Below, piece by piece: positions 35,768 to 44,413 of a stretch of 64,000 nt of DNA (the first letter of the stretch is position 1; every line of letters starts with the position of its first letter). The notes below the pieces were generated by a model. That model was not told the origin of the DNA. It saw only the letters and a list, made by a program, of their open reading frames with translations, and did no database searches. The position numbers were made by a program, and so were the translations under genes. The stretch is from NCBI RefSeq assembly GCF_900116225.1, contig NZ_FOZZ01000017.1:1-64000 (forward strand), written 5' to 3'. Origin of the DNA: Sphingobacterium wenxiniae (GTDB lineage: Bacteria; Bacteroidota; Bacteroidia; Sphingobacteriales; Sphingobacteriaceae).

Positions 35768-35775
35768 TACATTTG
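35768..35775 (+). promoter_or_regulatory. Promoter -7 box before the pyrC-like operon
   Basis: TACATTTG fits TAnnTTTG; predicted start near 35780, about 155 bp before the ATG of the pyrC-like gene and 3 bp before a 48-codon ORF. Confidence 0.4.
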
Positions 35776-35782
35776 TTTTTCA

Positions 35783-35929
35783 ATGAAACAGCTATTCATA
35801 TTGGTCGATTCTATCCGTATTTTCATTGATTTTTCACCAGAAAAAGCGTCCAATTCTGCTATCCGTAAGCTGATTTATTTCCCATTCTTAAAAAGATATA
35901 ATATATTAACTTTAAACGTGTTTATATAA
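35783..35929 (+). CDS. Possible 48-residue small protein or leader ORF
   Basis: ATG at 35783 opens a 48-codon frame (start MKQLFILVDSIRIFIDF, end ILTLNVFI) stopping 5 bp before the next gene. It is rich in hydrophobic and basic residues, as a small membrane-associated peptide would be, and begins right behind a -7 box. No Shine-Dalgarno sequence is seen and no homologue is recalled; chance is a real alternative. Confidence 0.3.
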   Translation: MKQLFILVDSIRIFIDFSPEKASNSAIRKLIYFPFLKRYNILTLNVFI

Positions 35930-35934
35930 TTCAC

Positions 35935-37200
35935 ATGAATAACATATTAATCTCTTCTGCTACACTTATTTCTCCTGGTCATCCAAATAATGGGCAAATT
36001 GTCGATATTTTGATCGAAAAGGGAAATATCAGCAAAGTGTCCAAAAAGATTGCCGTAGAGAATACCAAAATACAGGTCATCGATGCTAAGGGGGCTGTCG
36101 TCTCTCCGGGTTTCTTTGATTTGAATGCCAATTTTGGCGAACCGGGATTGGAGACAAAGGAAGATATTAACACTGGTACTGCAGCTGCGGCTGCTGGAGG
36201 TTTTACAGGGGTAGCTGTACACCCAAATACAAATCCTGCTGTACATAGCCGTTCAGAAGTGGCTCTCATCGTGAATAGTGCAAAGGGCAATTTGGTCGAT
36301 GTACATCCGATAGGGGCAGTAAGCAAGAAAAGAGAAGGAAATGAATTAGCCGAATTATATGATATGCAAACCAAGGGAGCTATTGCTTTTTGTGATGGAA
36401 ACCATAGTGTGCAACAAGCGGGCTTGATGGCACGCGCGCTATTATATAGTAAAGGGTTTGATGGATTGATAATATCTTTTGCGGAAGACGAATCTATCGC
36501 GGGAGGCAATCAGATGAACGAGGGAGAAATGAGTACTTATCTGGGAATGAAAGGTAATCCGAATCTTGCAGAATCCTTGATGGTAGCTCGTGATTTATTT
36601 CTTGCTGAATATAATGAGGCACCAATACATTTTACAACTATTTCTACGGCAGAATCGGTAGACCTTATCAAGAAAGCGAAAGCCAAAGGTTTGAAAGTAA
36701 CCTGCGATGTTGCGGCCCATCATCTGGTATTAACAGATAGTGAAGTGGCTGACTTTGATAGCAACTATAAAGTGACGCCTCCTTTGCGTACAAAGAAAGA
36801 TATAAAAGCACTGTTGAAAGGCTTAAAGGACGGAGTGGTGGATGCTGTTGTTTCACAACATACACCCCATGAAATCGAGTTTAAAAACGTGGAATTCCAT
36901 ATTGCAAAGCCGGGTATTATTGGTTTGCAAACTGTATTGCCATTTTTGGTACGAGCGGGATTGGATGCAGAGACTATTGTTGATAAATTGGCTATACAGC
37001 CCCGACAAATCGTTAACAAGGAGGTCCCTACACTTTTGGAAGGGACACAAGCTAACCTGACTATTTTCTCGACAGAAGACAAATGGGTATTCAATGCTGA
37101 TACCAATCGTTCTAAAGCGGCTAATAGCCCATTGTTCGGGCAAGAATTAAAAGGTAAAATAATTGCTGTAATTAATAATGGGCAATTGATTAAAAATTAA
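35935..37200 (+). CDS. Dihydroorotase-like amidohydrolase lacking metal ligands (probable pseudoenzyme)
   Basis: 421 residues, overall a class-I dihydroorotase: VVSPGFFDLN, AAAAGGFTGVAVHPNTNPAV, VTPPLRTKKD, NLTIFSTEDKW. Key catalytic positions are replaced. The metal-binding HxH and substrate Arg (normally DxHxHFREPG) read DLNANFGEPG, i.e. Asn64, Asn66 and Gly68; the His of HVST is Thr (IHFTTISTAE); the catalytic Asp of TDHAPH is Gln (VSQHTPHE). AAHH is retained. It is therefore unlikely to close or open dihydroorotate itself, and may be a structural partner like the non-catalytic DHOase homologues bound to aspartate carbamoyltransferase. First gene of a seven-gene operon. Confidence 0.85.
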   Translation: MNNILISSATLISPGHPNNGQIVDILIEKGNISKVSKKIAVENTKIQVIDAKGAVVSPGFFDLNANFGEPGLETKEDINTGTAAAAAGGFTGVAVHPNTNPAVHSRSEVALIVNSAKGNLVDVHPIGAVSKKREGNELAELYDMQTKGAIAFCDGNHSVQQAGLMARALLYSKGFDGLIISFAEDESIAGGNQMNEGEMSTYLGMKGNPNLAESLMVARDLFLAEYNEAPIHFTTISTAESVDLIKKAKAKGLKVTCDVAAHHLVLTDSEVADFDSNYKVTPPLRTKKDIKALLKGLKDGVVDAVVSQHTPHEIEFKNVEFHIAKPGIIGLQTVLPFLVRAGLDAETIVDKLAIQPRQIVNKEVPTLLEGTQANLTIFSTEDKWVFNADTNRSKAANSPLFGQELKGKIIAVINNGQLIKN

Positions 37201-37206
37201 ATTATT

Positions 37207-37875
37207 ATGGATTCAAAAATTAAAAAAGCTTTTCAAGCGGGAATTGCTGCTTATGCGAAAGCCGAACAGATAGATCAGGTTGATTTTGAGAAAGCGCTTC
37301 AGGCAGCTTTTGAACAAGAAGCTGCATTTATGGATAAAGTAGAAGCTTTAGATCAAGTCTTTGATGATTATCAATCTTTTGAAGAACTTCGCGAAATCTA
37401 CTTCGACCTATTGATGATTAATTTCTTTGTGGACGATGTGCAGAAGCTTGAAGAAGATTATCTGGATTCTCCGGAATGGGAGGAAATTGAAGAGCAAACC
37501 ATCGATAGAGGAACGGAATTATTGAATATCTTCCTTTATTTAAATGAATGTGCTGATGAAGATGTAGAGCCATCTTTGGACGATTATTTGAAAGAATTCT
37601 TACTAGTCGAGGAAGATGAATTTCAAGATGAGTATAACATCTATGAAAAGGTGATAGCCAACCAGATATTGGTGGATAGCACATATGGTGAAATTGCAAA
37701 GGTAGCCAAGGGGTTAGGACATCAAGAAGAACTGAAAGAACTTTTCTATCCGATAATGAGTTTCTTCAATGAAGCAAACCCTTCCGCAGAGCATTTGAAT
37801 GATTATGCGGAAGCAGCTCCAAATAAATCTTTGGATATTGCTGTATACGAACTTATTGTAAACTTTAATAAATAA
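37207..37875 (+). CDS. Very acidic helical protein of unknown function
   Basis: 222 residues, extremely rich in Glu/Asp (for example VEEDEFQDEYNIYEK, DSPEWEEIEEQTID) and predicted all-helical, with no signal peptide. The family is not recognised. It starts 6 bp after the dihydroorotase-like gene and ends 4 bp before the DUF4199 gene, so it is cotranscribed with them. Regular helix periodicity is compatible with a scaffold or chaperone-like role, but that is speculation. Confidence 0.7.
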   Translation: MDSKIKKAFQAGIAAYAKAEQIDQVDFEKALQAAFEQEAAFMDKVEALDQVFDDYQSFEELREIYFDLLMINFFVDDVQKLEEDYLDSPEWEEIEEQTIDRGTELLNIFLYLNECADEDVEPSLDDYLKEFLLVEEDEFQDEYNIYEKVIANQILVDSTYGEIAKVAKGLGHQEELKELFYPIMSFFNEANPSAEHLNDYAEAAPNKSLDIAVYELIVNFNK

Positions 37876-37879
37876 AATT

Positions 37880-38506
37880 ATGAACGAAATGACAAACACT
37901 TTTCCGGAAGCGGAAGTAAGAAAAGAAAGTATCAAAAACGGTATCTATATTGGTGTTATCGTATTGATATTAAACATTGTATCAGTGTATATGTTAGTCA
38001 ATGTGGCTAATTTCCAGATGGCTTCGATTGTTTCAAGCGGGTTATTCTTTGTTATCTTAATCGCTTTAGCGGTTTATTTTTCATCGCTTTTGCGTAAAGT
38101 CGCAGGAGGATTTTGGTCTTTTAGCCAAGCGCTAAAGCATATTTTTCTAATGTTGGCTATTTCTGTATTGATTTCACAATTTGGCTCTGCTGTATTTAAT
38201 GCCATTAACCCAGAACCACAGCAGATTGTATTCGACAAAACCATTAACTTTACGATTGAAACCTTGGAAAGTGTTGGTGCGGATGATGAGATGATTGACA
38301 AACAGGTTGCTGAATTGGAAAAGACAAGAGAAGAATTGCGCAGTTTTTCTTTAGGACAGACCCTTAAAGGTGTTGGTATCACGTTGATTATGTATTTTGT
38401 ATTCTCCTTGATTTTGGCAGCTATCTTCAAAAGAGAAAGACCTGCATTCATGAGTGCTGTAGATAATACGGATAACAGTGCACACCCTTGGCAAGACAAT
38501 AATTAA
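37880..38506 (+). CDS. DUF4199 membrane protein
   Basis: 208 residues with four membrane segments (about 20-42, 48-68, 83-103 and 160-182) and a soluble helical loop between the third and fourth (NFTIETLESVGADDEMIDKQVAELE). SVYMLVNVANFQ and GGFWSFSQALKHIF are usual in DUF4199, a Bacteroidota family frequently next to a GT2 gene as here. Function unknown. In the same operon as the flanking genes. Confidence 0.85.
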   Translation: MNEMTNTFPEAEVRKESIKNGIYIGVIVLILNIVSVYMLVNVANFQMASIVSSGLFFVILIALAVYFSSLLRKVAGGFWSFSQALKHIFLMLAISVLISQFGSAVFNAINPEPQQIVFDKTINFTIETLESVGADDEMIDKQVAELEKTREELRSFSLGQTLKGVGITLIMYFVFSLILAAIFKRERPAFMSAVDNTDNSAHPWQDNN

Positions 38507-38520
38507 TAAGGAAAAACAGG

Positions 38521-39471
38521 GTGGATATTTCAATTGTAGTTCCTTTATATAACGAGGAGGAGTCTTTACCGGAGTTAACCGATTGGATTCGTCGTGTGAT
38601 GCACCAGCATAACTTCTCTTACGAGATTATACTGGTGGATGATGGTAGTAATGATAAGTCTTGGAAAGTGATCCAAGACTTGAAGCTACAGCATGAGGAG
38701 ATCATCGGTATAAAGTTTAGGAGAAATTATGGCAAGTCCGCGGCTCTAAATATTGGATTCAATGCGGCGGAGGGAGACGTGGTTATTACCATGGATGCTG
38801 ATTTGCAGGATAGTCCGGATGAAATTCCTGAATTGTACGATAGAATCACAAATCAGGGAGCTGATTTGGTGTCTGGGTGGAAGCAGAAACGCTACGACCC
38901 GATAACGAAGACTATTCCTACCAAACTTTTCAACGCTGTGACTCGTAACATGTCAGGTATTCATAATTTGCATGATTTTAACTGTGGACTGAAAGCCTAT
39001 CGTAAAGATGTGGTCAAAAGTATAGAGGTTTACGGTGAAATGCATCGTTATATACCTGTTTTGGCCAAATGGGCAGGATTTAAGAATATACAGGAACAAA
39101 TCGTACAGCATTATCCACGTAAATACGGAACGACTAAGTTTGGCCCAGGGAGATTTGTCAAGGGTTTTTTGGACTTACTCTCTATATTTTTTGTAGGGAA
39201 GTTCGCCAAGCGTCCTATGCACTTTTTTGGCCCAATCGGGGTGTTGAGTTTCATGGTTGGTTTTGTAATTACTTGCTACCTCATTTTTGAAAAGTTGATG
39301 AGCATTGCTAATCATACGCCTTATCGCAATATCACTGATCAACCATTATTCTATCTATCTCTTGTAGCGATATTGATCGGGACACAACTGTTTTTGACAG
39401 GCTTTATCGCGGAATTGGTGTCTCGCAATTCCACAGAACGTAACAAATACCATATAGAAAAGGTGATTTAA
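38521..39471 (+). CDS. GT2 glycosyltransferase, polyprenyl-phosphate sugar transferase type
   Basis: 316 residues starting at GTG 38521. N-terminal GT-A domain with VVPLYNEEESLPEL, ILVDDGSNDKSW, MDADLQDSPDEIPELYD (DXD-type metal site) and FNCGLKAYRKDVV; C-terminal pair of membrane segments (about 236-260 and 270-305). This is the DPM1/GtrB-like layout that loads a sugar from a nucleotide onto polyprenyl phosphate at the inner membrane. Sugar unknown. Directly followed, one base later, by a second GT2 gene, so the two likely work on the same glycan. Confidence 0.9.
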   Translation: MDISIVVPLYNEEESLPELTDWIRRVMHQHNFSYEIILVDDGSNDKSWKVIQDLKLQHEEIIGIKFRRNYGKSAALNIGFNAAEGDVVITMDADLQDSPDEIPELYDRITNQGADLVSGWKQKRYDPITKTIPTKLFNAVTRNMSGIHNLHDFNCGLKAYRKDVVKSIEVYGEMHRYIPVLAKWAGFKNIQEQIVQHYPRKYGTTKFGPGRFVKGFLDLLSIFFVGKFAKRPMHFFGPIGVLSFMVGFVITCYLIFEKLMSIANHTPYRNITDQPLFYLSLVAILIGTQLFLTGFIAELVSRNSTERNKYHIEKVI

Positions 39472-39472
39472 T

Positions 39473-40468
39473 ATGTTCTTTTCCATTATAATCCCTTTGT
39501 ACAACCGCCCGCAAGAGATTGCGGAACTATTGGATTCCTTGACAAAGCAAACCTATAAGGATTTTGAAGTTATCATCGTGGAGGATGGATCTACCTTGCC
39601 TGCCCTGGAAATTGTGGAATCTTTCCAAGACCGATTGGCAGTACAGTATTATGTGAAGCCGAATGAAGGTCAAGGTTTTGCAAGGAATTATGGTTTTGCT
39701 AAAGCCAAAGGTGATTATTTCATCATCTTTGACTCCGATATATTAGTTCCTAAAGACTATCTACAAAAAGTACTTATAGGATTAAAACGCGATACTTGGG
39801 ATGCTTTCGGTGGTCCAGATGCTGCACATGCTTCATTTACACCGATACAAAAGGCTATTTCCTATTCCATGACCAGCCCTTTTACGACAGGAGGGATCCG
39901 TGGTAATAAAAAACATGTAGGGCAGTTTCATCCCCGAAGTTTCAATATGGGGATATCAAGAGAGGTGTATAATAAGACTGGAGGCTTTAAACTGTCTCGT
40001 CGATCTGAAGATATTGAATTCAGTGTGCGTATCATCGAAAATGGGTTTAAAGTGGGATTGATTCCTGAAGCATTTGTTTACCATAAAAGAAGAGCTGACT
40101 TCAAACAGTTTTTCAAGCAAACGCATTCCTTTGGTCAGGGCAGGATTGATATATACAAGTTGTTTCCATCCGAGCTAAAACCTGTCCACGCATTACCTGC
40201 TGTTTTTGTGATCGGTTTATTTTCGCTGATTTTCCTCAATCTGTTGAATTTGTTTACGGCAGGACAGGTCGCCATGGTAGCTATCTTGGCTAATGTTGGA
40301 AATGTCGCTATAGCGCTTTATACCTTGTTTCTGTTTCTGCATGCCTGCTTATCTACCAAAGATATTAAAGTGGCCTTTCTCTCTGTCATTGCAGCCTATA
40401 CCCAATTGATAGCGTATGGTATGGGTTTTTTAAAAAATTATTCGACTGAAGTATTGTTGAAAAAATAA
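39473..40468 (+). CDS. GT2 family glycosyltransferase with C-terminal membrane segments
   Basis: 331 residues. IIPLYNRPQEIAELLDSL, VIIVEDGST, GFARNYGFAKAKGDYFIIFD and DSDI (metal site) define a GT-A GT2 enzyme; SRRSEDIEFSVRIIENG is the acceptor-side ED motif, followed by hydrophobic stretches at about 240-262, 265-290 and 300-322. Probably transfers sugar at the inner membrane after or beside the preceding enzyme. Substrate unknown. Gap to the preceding gene is one base. Confidence 0.88.
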   Translation: MFFSIIIPLYNRPQEIAELLDSLTKQTYKDFEVIIVEDGSTLPALEIVESFQDRLAVQYYVKPNEGQGFARNYGFAKAKGDYFIIFDSDILVPKDYLQKVLIGLKRDTWDAFGGPDAAHASFTPIQKAISYSMTSPFTTGGIRGNKKHVGQFHPRSFNMGISREVYNKTGGFKLSRRSEDIEFSVRIIENGFKVGLIPEAFVYHKRRADFKQFFKQTHSFGQGRIDIYKLFPSELKPVHALPAVFVIGLFSLIFLNLLNLFTAGQVAMVAILANVGNVAIALYTLFLFLHACLSTKDIKVAFLSVIAAYTQLIAYGMGFLKNYSTEVLLKK

Positions 40469-40527
40469 TCGGTGCTGTCTGTGATTTTTCAGTAAAGTTG
40501 TTTATTTTGTTTAAAAATTAGAAGCGA

Positions 40528-40800
40528 GTGATTTCATATACACAACATAACTTAGGTAAATTGGAAGACCTTTTAAACGAATTGGGGTATAGACTCCGTT
40601 TTGAGAAGGGATCTTTCCGTACAGCAGCTTGTGTCCTACAAAATACACGAGTAATAGTCGTCAATAAGTTTTCTACTATGGAAGTACGTATACAGTCGCT
40701 TATACAGTTGCTTCAGGAAATGGAGGTAGATACCTCGCTGTTGGATGATAAGAAGAAAGAATTTTACAGAACCATAAAAAAAGCGGAGCTTTCGATTTGA
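40528..40800 (+). CDS. Small conserved protein of unknown function
   Basis: 90 residues, GTG start at 40528. Contains GYRLRFEKGSFRTAACVLQN and VIVVNKFSTMEVRIQSLIQLLQE. Such ~90-residue proteins are recalled next to the phosphonate-like hydrolase gene in other Bacteroidota, but no function is known. Its TGA overlaps the TTG start of the next gene (TTGA), so translation is coupled. Confidence 0.75.
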   Translation: MISYTQHNLGKLEDLLNELGYRLRFEKGSFRTAACVLQNTRVIVVNKFSTMEVRIQSLIQLLQEMEVDTSLLDDKKKEFYRTIKKAELSI

Positions 40801-41564
40801 GGATAACATTTTTAGGAACTGGAACTTCTCAGGGGGTACCTGTTATCGCTTGCCCATGCGCGGTGTGTCAATCCAGTGATAGTCGAGACAAGCGCTTAAG
40901 GACCTCTATTCTCTTAGAATTTGATGACCAACATATTGTGGTGGACACTGGTCCCGATTTCCGCTATCAGATGCTTCGTGTGGGGCTCAAGAGACTAGAT
41001 GCTGTATTGATTACTCATTCACATAAAGATCATATTGCAGGTTTAGATGATGTGCGTGCATATAATTATCAACAGAAGACCTCTATACCCATTTATGGTA
41101 CCCGAGCATCGCATGAGGCTTTGAAACGAGAGTTCTATTATGCTTTTTCGGAATTTAAATATCCTGGCGTGCCGCGTCTGGAACTGGAAGAGATTAGCCC
41201 ATCCGTGCCATTCATTATAGGGGAGAGGGAAATCATACCCATTGAGGTGATGCATTATAAAATGCCCGTTATGGGATTTCGTATAGGTGATTTTGCCTAC
41301 ATAACAGATGCGAAGACAGTTTCCGAGCATTCACGGGAGCTTTTACAAGGTGTAGAGACCTTGGTGGTCAATGCCCTGCAAGAGGAAGCGCACCTTTCGC
41401 ATTTCACAAAAAAAGAAGCTTTGGAATTTGTACAAGATATTGCTCCTAAACGCACTTATTTTACCCATGTCAGCCACCGTTTTGGCAAACATGAGGATAT
41501 ACAATCACGCCTTCCCGGAGATGTATTTGTTGCTTATGATGGGTTAGTGATTGAAGCGAATTAG
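40797..41564 (+). CDS. PhnP-like metallo-beta-lactamase-fold hydrolase
   Basis: 255 residues from TTG 40797, the only start that keeps the complete strand ITFLGTGTSQGVPVI. Zinc ligands: CAVCQSSD-type Cys pair region (CPCAVCQ), THSHKDHIAG (HxHxDH), DTGPDFR, THVSHRFGKHEDI. This is the PhnP/RNase Z-related cyclic-phosphodiesterase-like group. No phn genes lie nearby, so the natural substrate is unknown. Last gene of the operon; a bidirectional terminator follows. Confidence 0.88.
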   Translation: MRITFLGTGTSQGVPVIACPCAVCQSSDSRDKRLRTSILLEFDDQHIVVDTGPDFRYQMLRVGLKRLDAVLITHSHKDHIAGLDDVRAYNYQQKTSIPIYGTRASHEALKREFYYAFSEFKYPGVPRLELEEISPSVPFIIGEREIIPIEVMHYKMPVMGFRIGDFAYITDAKTVSEHSRELLQGVETLVVNALQEEAHLSHFTKKEALEFVQDIAPKRTYFTHVSHRFGKHEDIQSRLPGDVFVAYDGLVIEAN

Positions 41565-41576
41565 GTCTATTAAACA

Positions 41577-41610
41577 AAAAAGCTCTTTATCAATCGATAA
41601 AGAGCTTTTA
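41577..41610. terminator. Bidirectional terminator between MBL hydrolase and tRNA-Arg
   Basis: AGCTCTTTATC (41581-41591) pairs with GATAAAGAGCT (41596-41606), flanked by A-run and T-run on either side, so it serves the plus-strand operon and the minus-strand tRNA. Confidence 0.85.
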
Positions 41611-41612
41611 AG

Positions 41613-41686
41613 TACGCCAAAAGGGATTCGAACCCCTGACCGACGGTTTAGAAAACCGTTGCTCTATCCAGCTGAGCTATTGGCGC
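41613..41686 (-). tRNA. tRNA-Arg (anticodon TCT)
   Basis: The reverse strand folds as a cloverleaf: acceptor GCGCCAA with TTGGCGT, D arm AGCTCAGCTGGATAGAGCA, anticodon stem ACGGT/ACCGT around TTTCTAA (TCT reads AGA), T arm GGGGTTCGAATCCC. CCA is not encoded. Confidence 0.95.
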
Positions 41687-41853
41687 CTTCCTTTCGGTGG
41701 AACAAAAGTAGCCAATTACTGCAATTTTGCAAAATAAAAACACTATTTTTTCTTTTTTAGCAATTAAGTTATTGCATACCAAATACATATTTTTTATCCA
41801 ATAGAGTGAGGAATGCTAAAGGAACTCTTTGGGTATAAAAAAGTGAAATAAAA

Positions 41854-41884
41854 TTTGGGTAGAATGATAAAATTCGTACTTTTG
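41854..41884 (+). promoter_or_regulatory. Promoter of tRNA-Ser
   Basis: TTTG (41854-41857), 19-bp spacer, TACTTTTG (41877-41884). The mature tRNA begins five bases after the final G, the same distance as at rnpB. Confidence 0.75.
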
Positions 41885-41888
41885 TCGC

Positions 41889-41973
41889 GGAGAGTTGGCA
41901 GAGTGGTCGAATGCGGCGGTCTTGAAAACCGTTAACTGTCACAGGTTCGGGGGTTCGAATCCCTCACTCTCCG
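41889..41973 (+). tRNA. tRNA-Ser (anticodon TGA)
   Basis: Acceptor GGAGAGT/ACTCTCC with discriminator G, D arm GGCAGAGTGGTCGAATGC, anticodon stem GCGGT/ACCGT around CTTGAAA (TGA reads TCA), a long variable arm TAACTGTCACAGGTTC typical of class II tRNAs, and T arm GGGGGTTCGAATCCCTC. CCA is not encoded. Confidence 0.96.
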
Positions 41974-41978
41974 CTGAG

Positions 41979-42012
41979 AAATCCTTCATCGAAAGATGAG
42001 GGATTTTTTGTT
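41979..42012 (+). terminator. Terminator of tRNA-Ser
   Basis: AAATCCTTCATC, GAAA loop, GATGAGGGATTT with one G-T pair and a following T-run. Confidence 0.85.
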
Positions 42013-42101
42013 TTTTATCAACAGTCCAAAAGGTTTGCCTAATCAGAAAAAATCATTAATATTACTTCTATATATACTAGATGGATAATATGCATTTTTG
42101 G

Positions 42102-42109
42102 TAGCTTTG
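42102..42109 (+). promoter_or_regulatory. Promoter -7 box of the mscS-type gene
   Basis: TAGCTTTG matches TAnnTTTG; predicted start about 42114 with a 43-nt leader to the ATG at 42157. Confidence 0.45.
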
Positions 42110-42156
42110 TGTCGTTCCATACAACAAACAGCACGTCAATCTATTCACATTAATAT

Positions 42157-44343
42157 ATGAATAATTTAGGATACATCAGGAAAACTCTTCTAGAGTGCGC
42201 AAAAATCTTCCAGATTATTATAATAACTCTTTTTGTTGCTGGGCTTTCGGAGGCACAAGAATCAGATTCTTTAACTAAGAAGATAGAGGTTAGAGAAAAC
42301 CAGACGAGACAAATGGTACACCATTGGCAAACCAGGGTGAAGTTATGGGATAAAGAGCTGGATAGTTTGAAGCATAAATTGTCTTGGGGAAAATATACCA
42401 AAGACACACTGTTTATGGACAGTGTTTTGGTGTATTTGGGAGGGACTAAAACCGAAGTTAATAACCTAAGTCAAGTAATATTGCAAGCAAAACAGCAAAA
42501 GCGAATTTTTGAAGGATTGATAGATAGTTCAGGTATTGCTGAACATTTGGTTAGCGATTCGACAACAGTACAATTTGTTGGGTTAACAGATACTTTACGA
42601 CGTATTGAAAGTAATCTTGGACGTTTGTTGACAGATATAGATTATTTACAATCTACGGTATCAAAGCAATTGGAAGAAGCCAAGACCATGGTAGATAAAC
42701 CTATAACACCACGTCGTTTATCCAAAACCATGCAGAAAAATTTAGCAAAAGATGGACTTTCACCAGATTACTTTGCCTTGTCGGCCTGGGGAGGTCGTAT
42801 TCTTTTGGTTTTATGTAGTTTTCTATACTTTTATTGGTTACTGCGTATTGAACGAAAATCAGAGCAAGGTACAGATACTCCATCCTTACAAAAGAGTACA
42901 CAGATTTGGGTGCCGGCATTGAAAGCCTGTATTTTCTTTTTGGTTCTGTTGCCGTTTACGTCTTTTACGATTCCGGTCGTGGTGTTAGAGGTTAGCTATT
43001 TCCTGATTTTTTTGATGCTATATATATTGGTCTATAGGGAGCTTTCCCCGTTTAAGCACAAGGTGCTGAATAGCATTTTTATTTATTACCTTATTCTCCT
43101 TGGTGTCAATCTTTTTCTCTCTGAACTTTGGTGGAGCCGATCTGTAGCAGTCTTGACCAACTTATTAGCGATAGGTCTGATATGGGGTATCGGGAAAAAG
43201 GCCACGGCGGATAATCCGATGGGTTATATGCATAAATATGCGCGTTGGGCATTAATACTGGGCAATGTGCTGGCCATTATATCGACTTTAATCGGGCATT
43301 TGGATTCCTCGCGCATGTGGAGCCTTGCCGCGGGAATAGGGCTTTTGCAGGCAATTTCCCTACGATCTTTCCGAGAGATGTTGTTACGGGATATGGAAAA
43401 CCATTATAATCGGGCCGATAAAGAATCGATGATAAAGCGATTTGACCTTGATCGCCTGTTGAACAGCTTTGGGCGTTTGTTGCGTTTCTGCGCTGTGTTG
43501 TTGGTGATTCTCGCTTTGCTGAATAATTTACATTCGACCCGGGAGGCAGCTGGCATATGGGATAAAATATTCTCGACTCCACGTCAAATCGGCGGTGTGC
43601 AATTTACTTATGGTAATCTTGTTCTAGCCATTGCTGTGATCTGGACAGCAAACTGGTTTCAAAAGAATCTGGCCAATCTGTTGACTAATCCATCGACTAC
43701 AGATCTTCACCGCCAAAAAATGGCACTGTTTCCTTTATTCAGACTTCTTATTATGGTCGTAGGCTTTCTCTTTGGCATCAGTATCCTAGGCCTTGGCTTA
43801 GATAAATTGACCGTCATCATAGGCGCATTGAGTGTTGGTATAGGATTGGGTTTGCAAAACATTATCAACAATTTTGTCTCTGGTATCATACTGGTTTTTG
43901 AGAAGCCTTTTAAAATTGGTGATTTTGTGGAAATTGGAGATAAGAAAGGGCAGGTGATGCAAATTGGCATTCGTTCCAGCACCTTGCTCACGGACCAAGG
44001 CGCCCGGATCATTATTCCTAACGGGGATTTGTTATCTGGCCGGTTAGTGAACTGGACATTCTCCGATTCGGATATTCGGCTAAATATGCAGCTTACGGTG
44101 CAAAATACTGTTGACTTAAAGGAATGGAAAGAATGGTTGAAACAGACTATATATTCCTTTGACGAAGTTGATAGCAAAGTGCCATTGAAAATCTGGACGA
44201 AAGACGTGACTGCGGATAATTATCAGATTGCTTTGCAGGTGGGAATAAAACACATGCGGTTGATTGAAAGATTTCGCAGCCGATTTTTGGAAACGGTCAA
44301 GAAGGAAATGGATGCCAAGCAGGTTAAGGTGACCTCAAGTTAA
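42157..44343 (+). CDS. Large MscS-family mechanosensitive channel
   Basis: 728 residues. N-terminal membrane/signal segment (about 14-33), then a periplasmic helical domain (35-195, with coiled-coil-like KEVNNLSQVILQAKQQ-type heptads), about ten membrane segments (205-560), and the MscS core: pore helix region LGLGLDKLTVIIGALSVGIGLGLQNIINNFVSG, then the beta domain EKPFKIGDFVEIGDKKGQV and IIPNGDLLSGRLVNWTFSD. It resembles the multi-TM MscK/YbdG-like relatives. It releases solutes on hypo-osmotic shock, a counterpart to the putative osmolyte operon elsewhere in the window. Confidence 0.92.
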   Translation: MNNLGYIRKTLLECAKIFQIIIITLFVAGLSEAQESDSLTKKIEVRENQTRQMVHHWQTRVKLWDKELDSLKHKLSWGKYTKDTLFMDSVLVYLGGTKTEVNNLSQVILQAKQQKRIFEGLIDSSGIAEHLVSDSTTVQFVGLTDTLRRIESNLGRLLTDIDYLQSTVSKQLEEAKTMVDKPITPRRLSKTMQKNLAKDGLSPDYFALSAWGGRILLVLCSFLYFYWLLRIERKSEQGTDTPSLQKSTQIWVPALKACIFFLVLLPFTSFTIPVVVLEVSYFLIFLMLYILVYRELSPFKHKVLNSIFIYYLILLGVNLFLSELWWSRSVAVLTNLLAIGLIWGIGKKATADNPMGYMHKYARWALILGNVLAIISTLIGHLDSSRMWSLAAGIGLLQAISLRSFREMLLRDMENHYNRADKESMIKRFDLDRLLNSFGRLLRFCAVLLVILALLNNLHSTREAAGIWDKIFSTPRQIGGVQFTYGNLVLAIAVIWTANWFQKNLANLLTNPSTTDLHRQKMALFPLFRLLIMVVGFLFGISILGLGLDKLTVIIGALSVGIGLGLQNIINNFVSGIILVFEKPFKIGDFVEIGDKKGQVMQIGIRSSTLLTDQGARIIIPNGDLLSGRLVNWTFSDSDIRLNMQLTVQNTVDLKEWKEWLKQTIYSFDEVDSKVPLKIWTKDVTADNYQIALQVGIKHMRLIERFRSRFLETVKKEMDAKQVKVTSS

Positions 44344-44348
44344 TAGTA

Positions 44349-44370
44349 AAGACTTCGGAAGTCTTTTTTT
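44349..44370 (+). terminator. Terminator of the mscS-type gene
   Basis: AAGACTT, loop CGG, AAGTCTT and seven T in total; 6 bp after the stop codon. Confidence 0.8.
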
Positions 44371-44413
44371 CAACCTCGTCCTCGTTTTCAACGAGATAAC
44401 AATTGATTGAATT

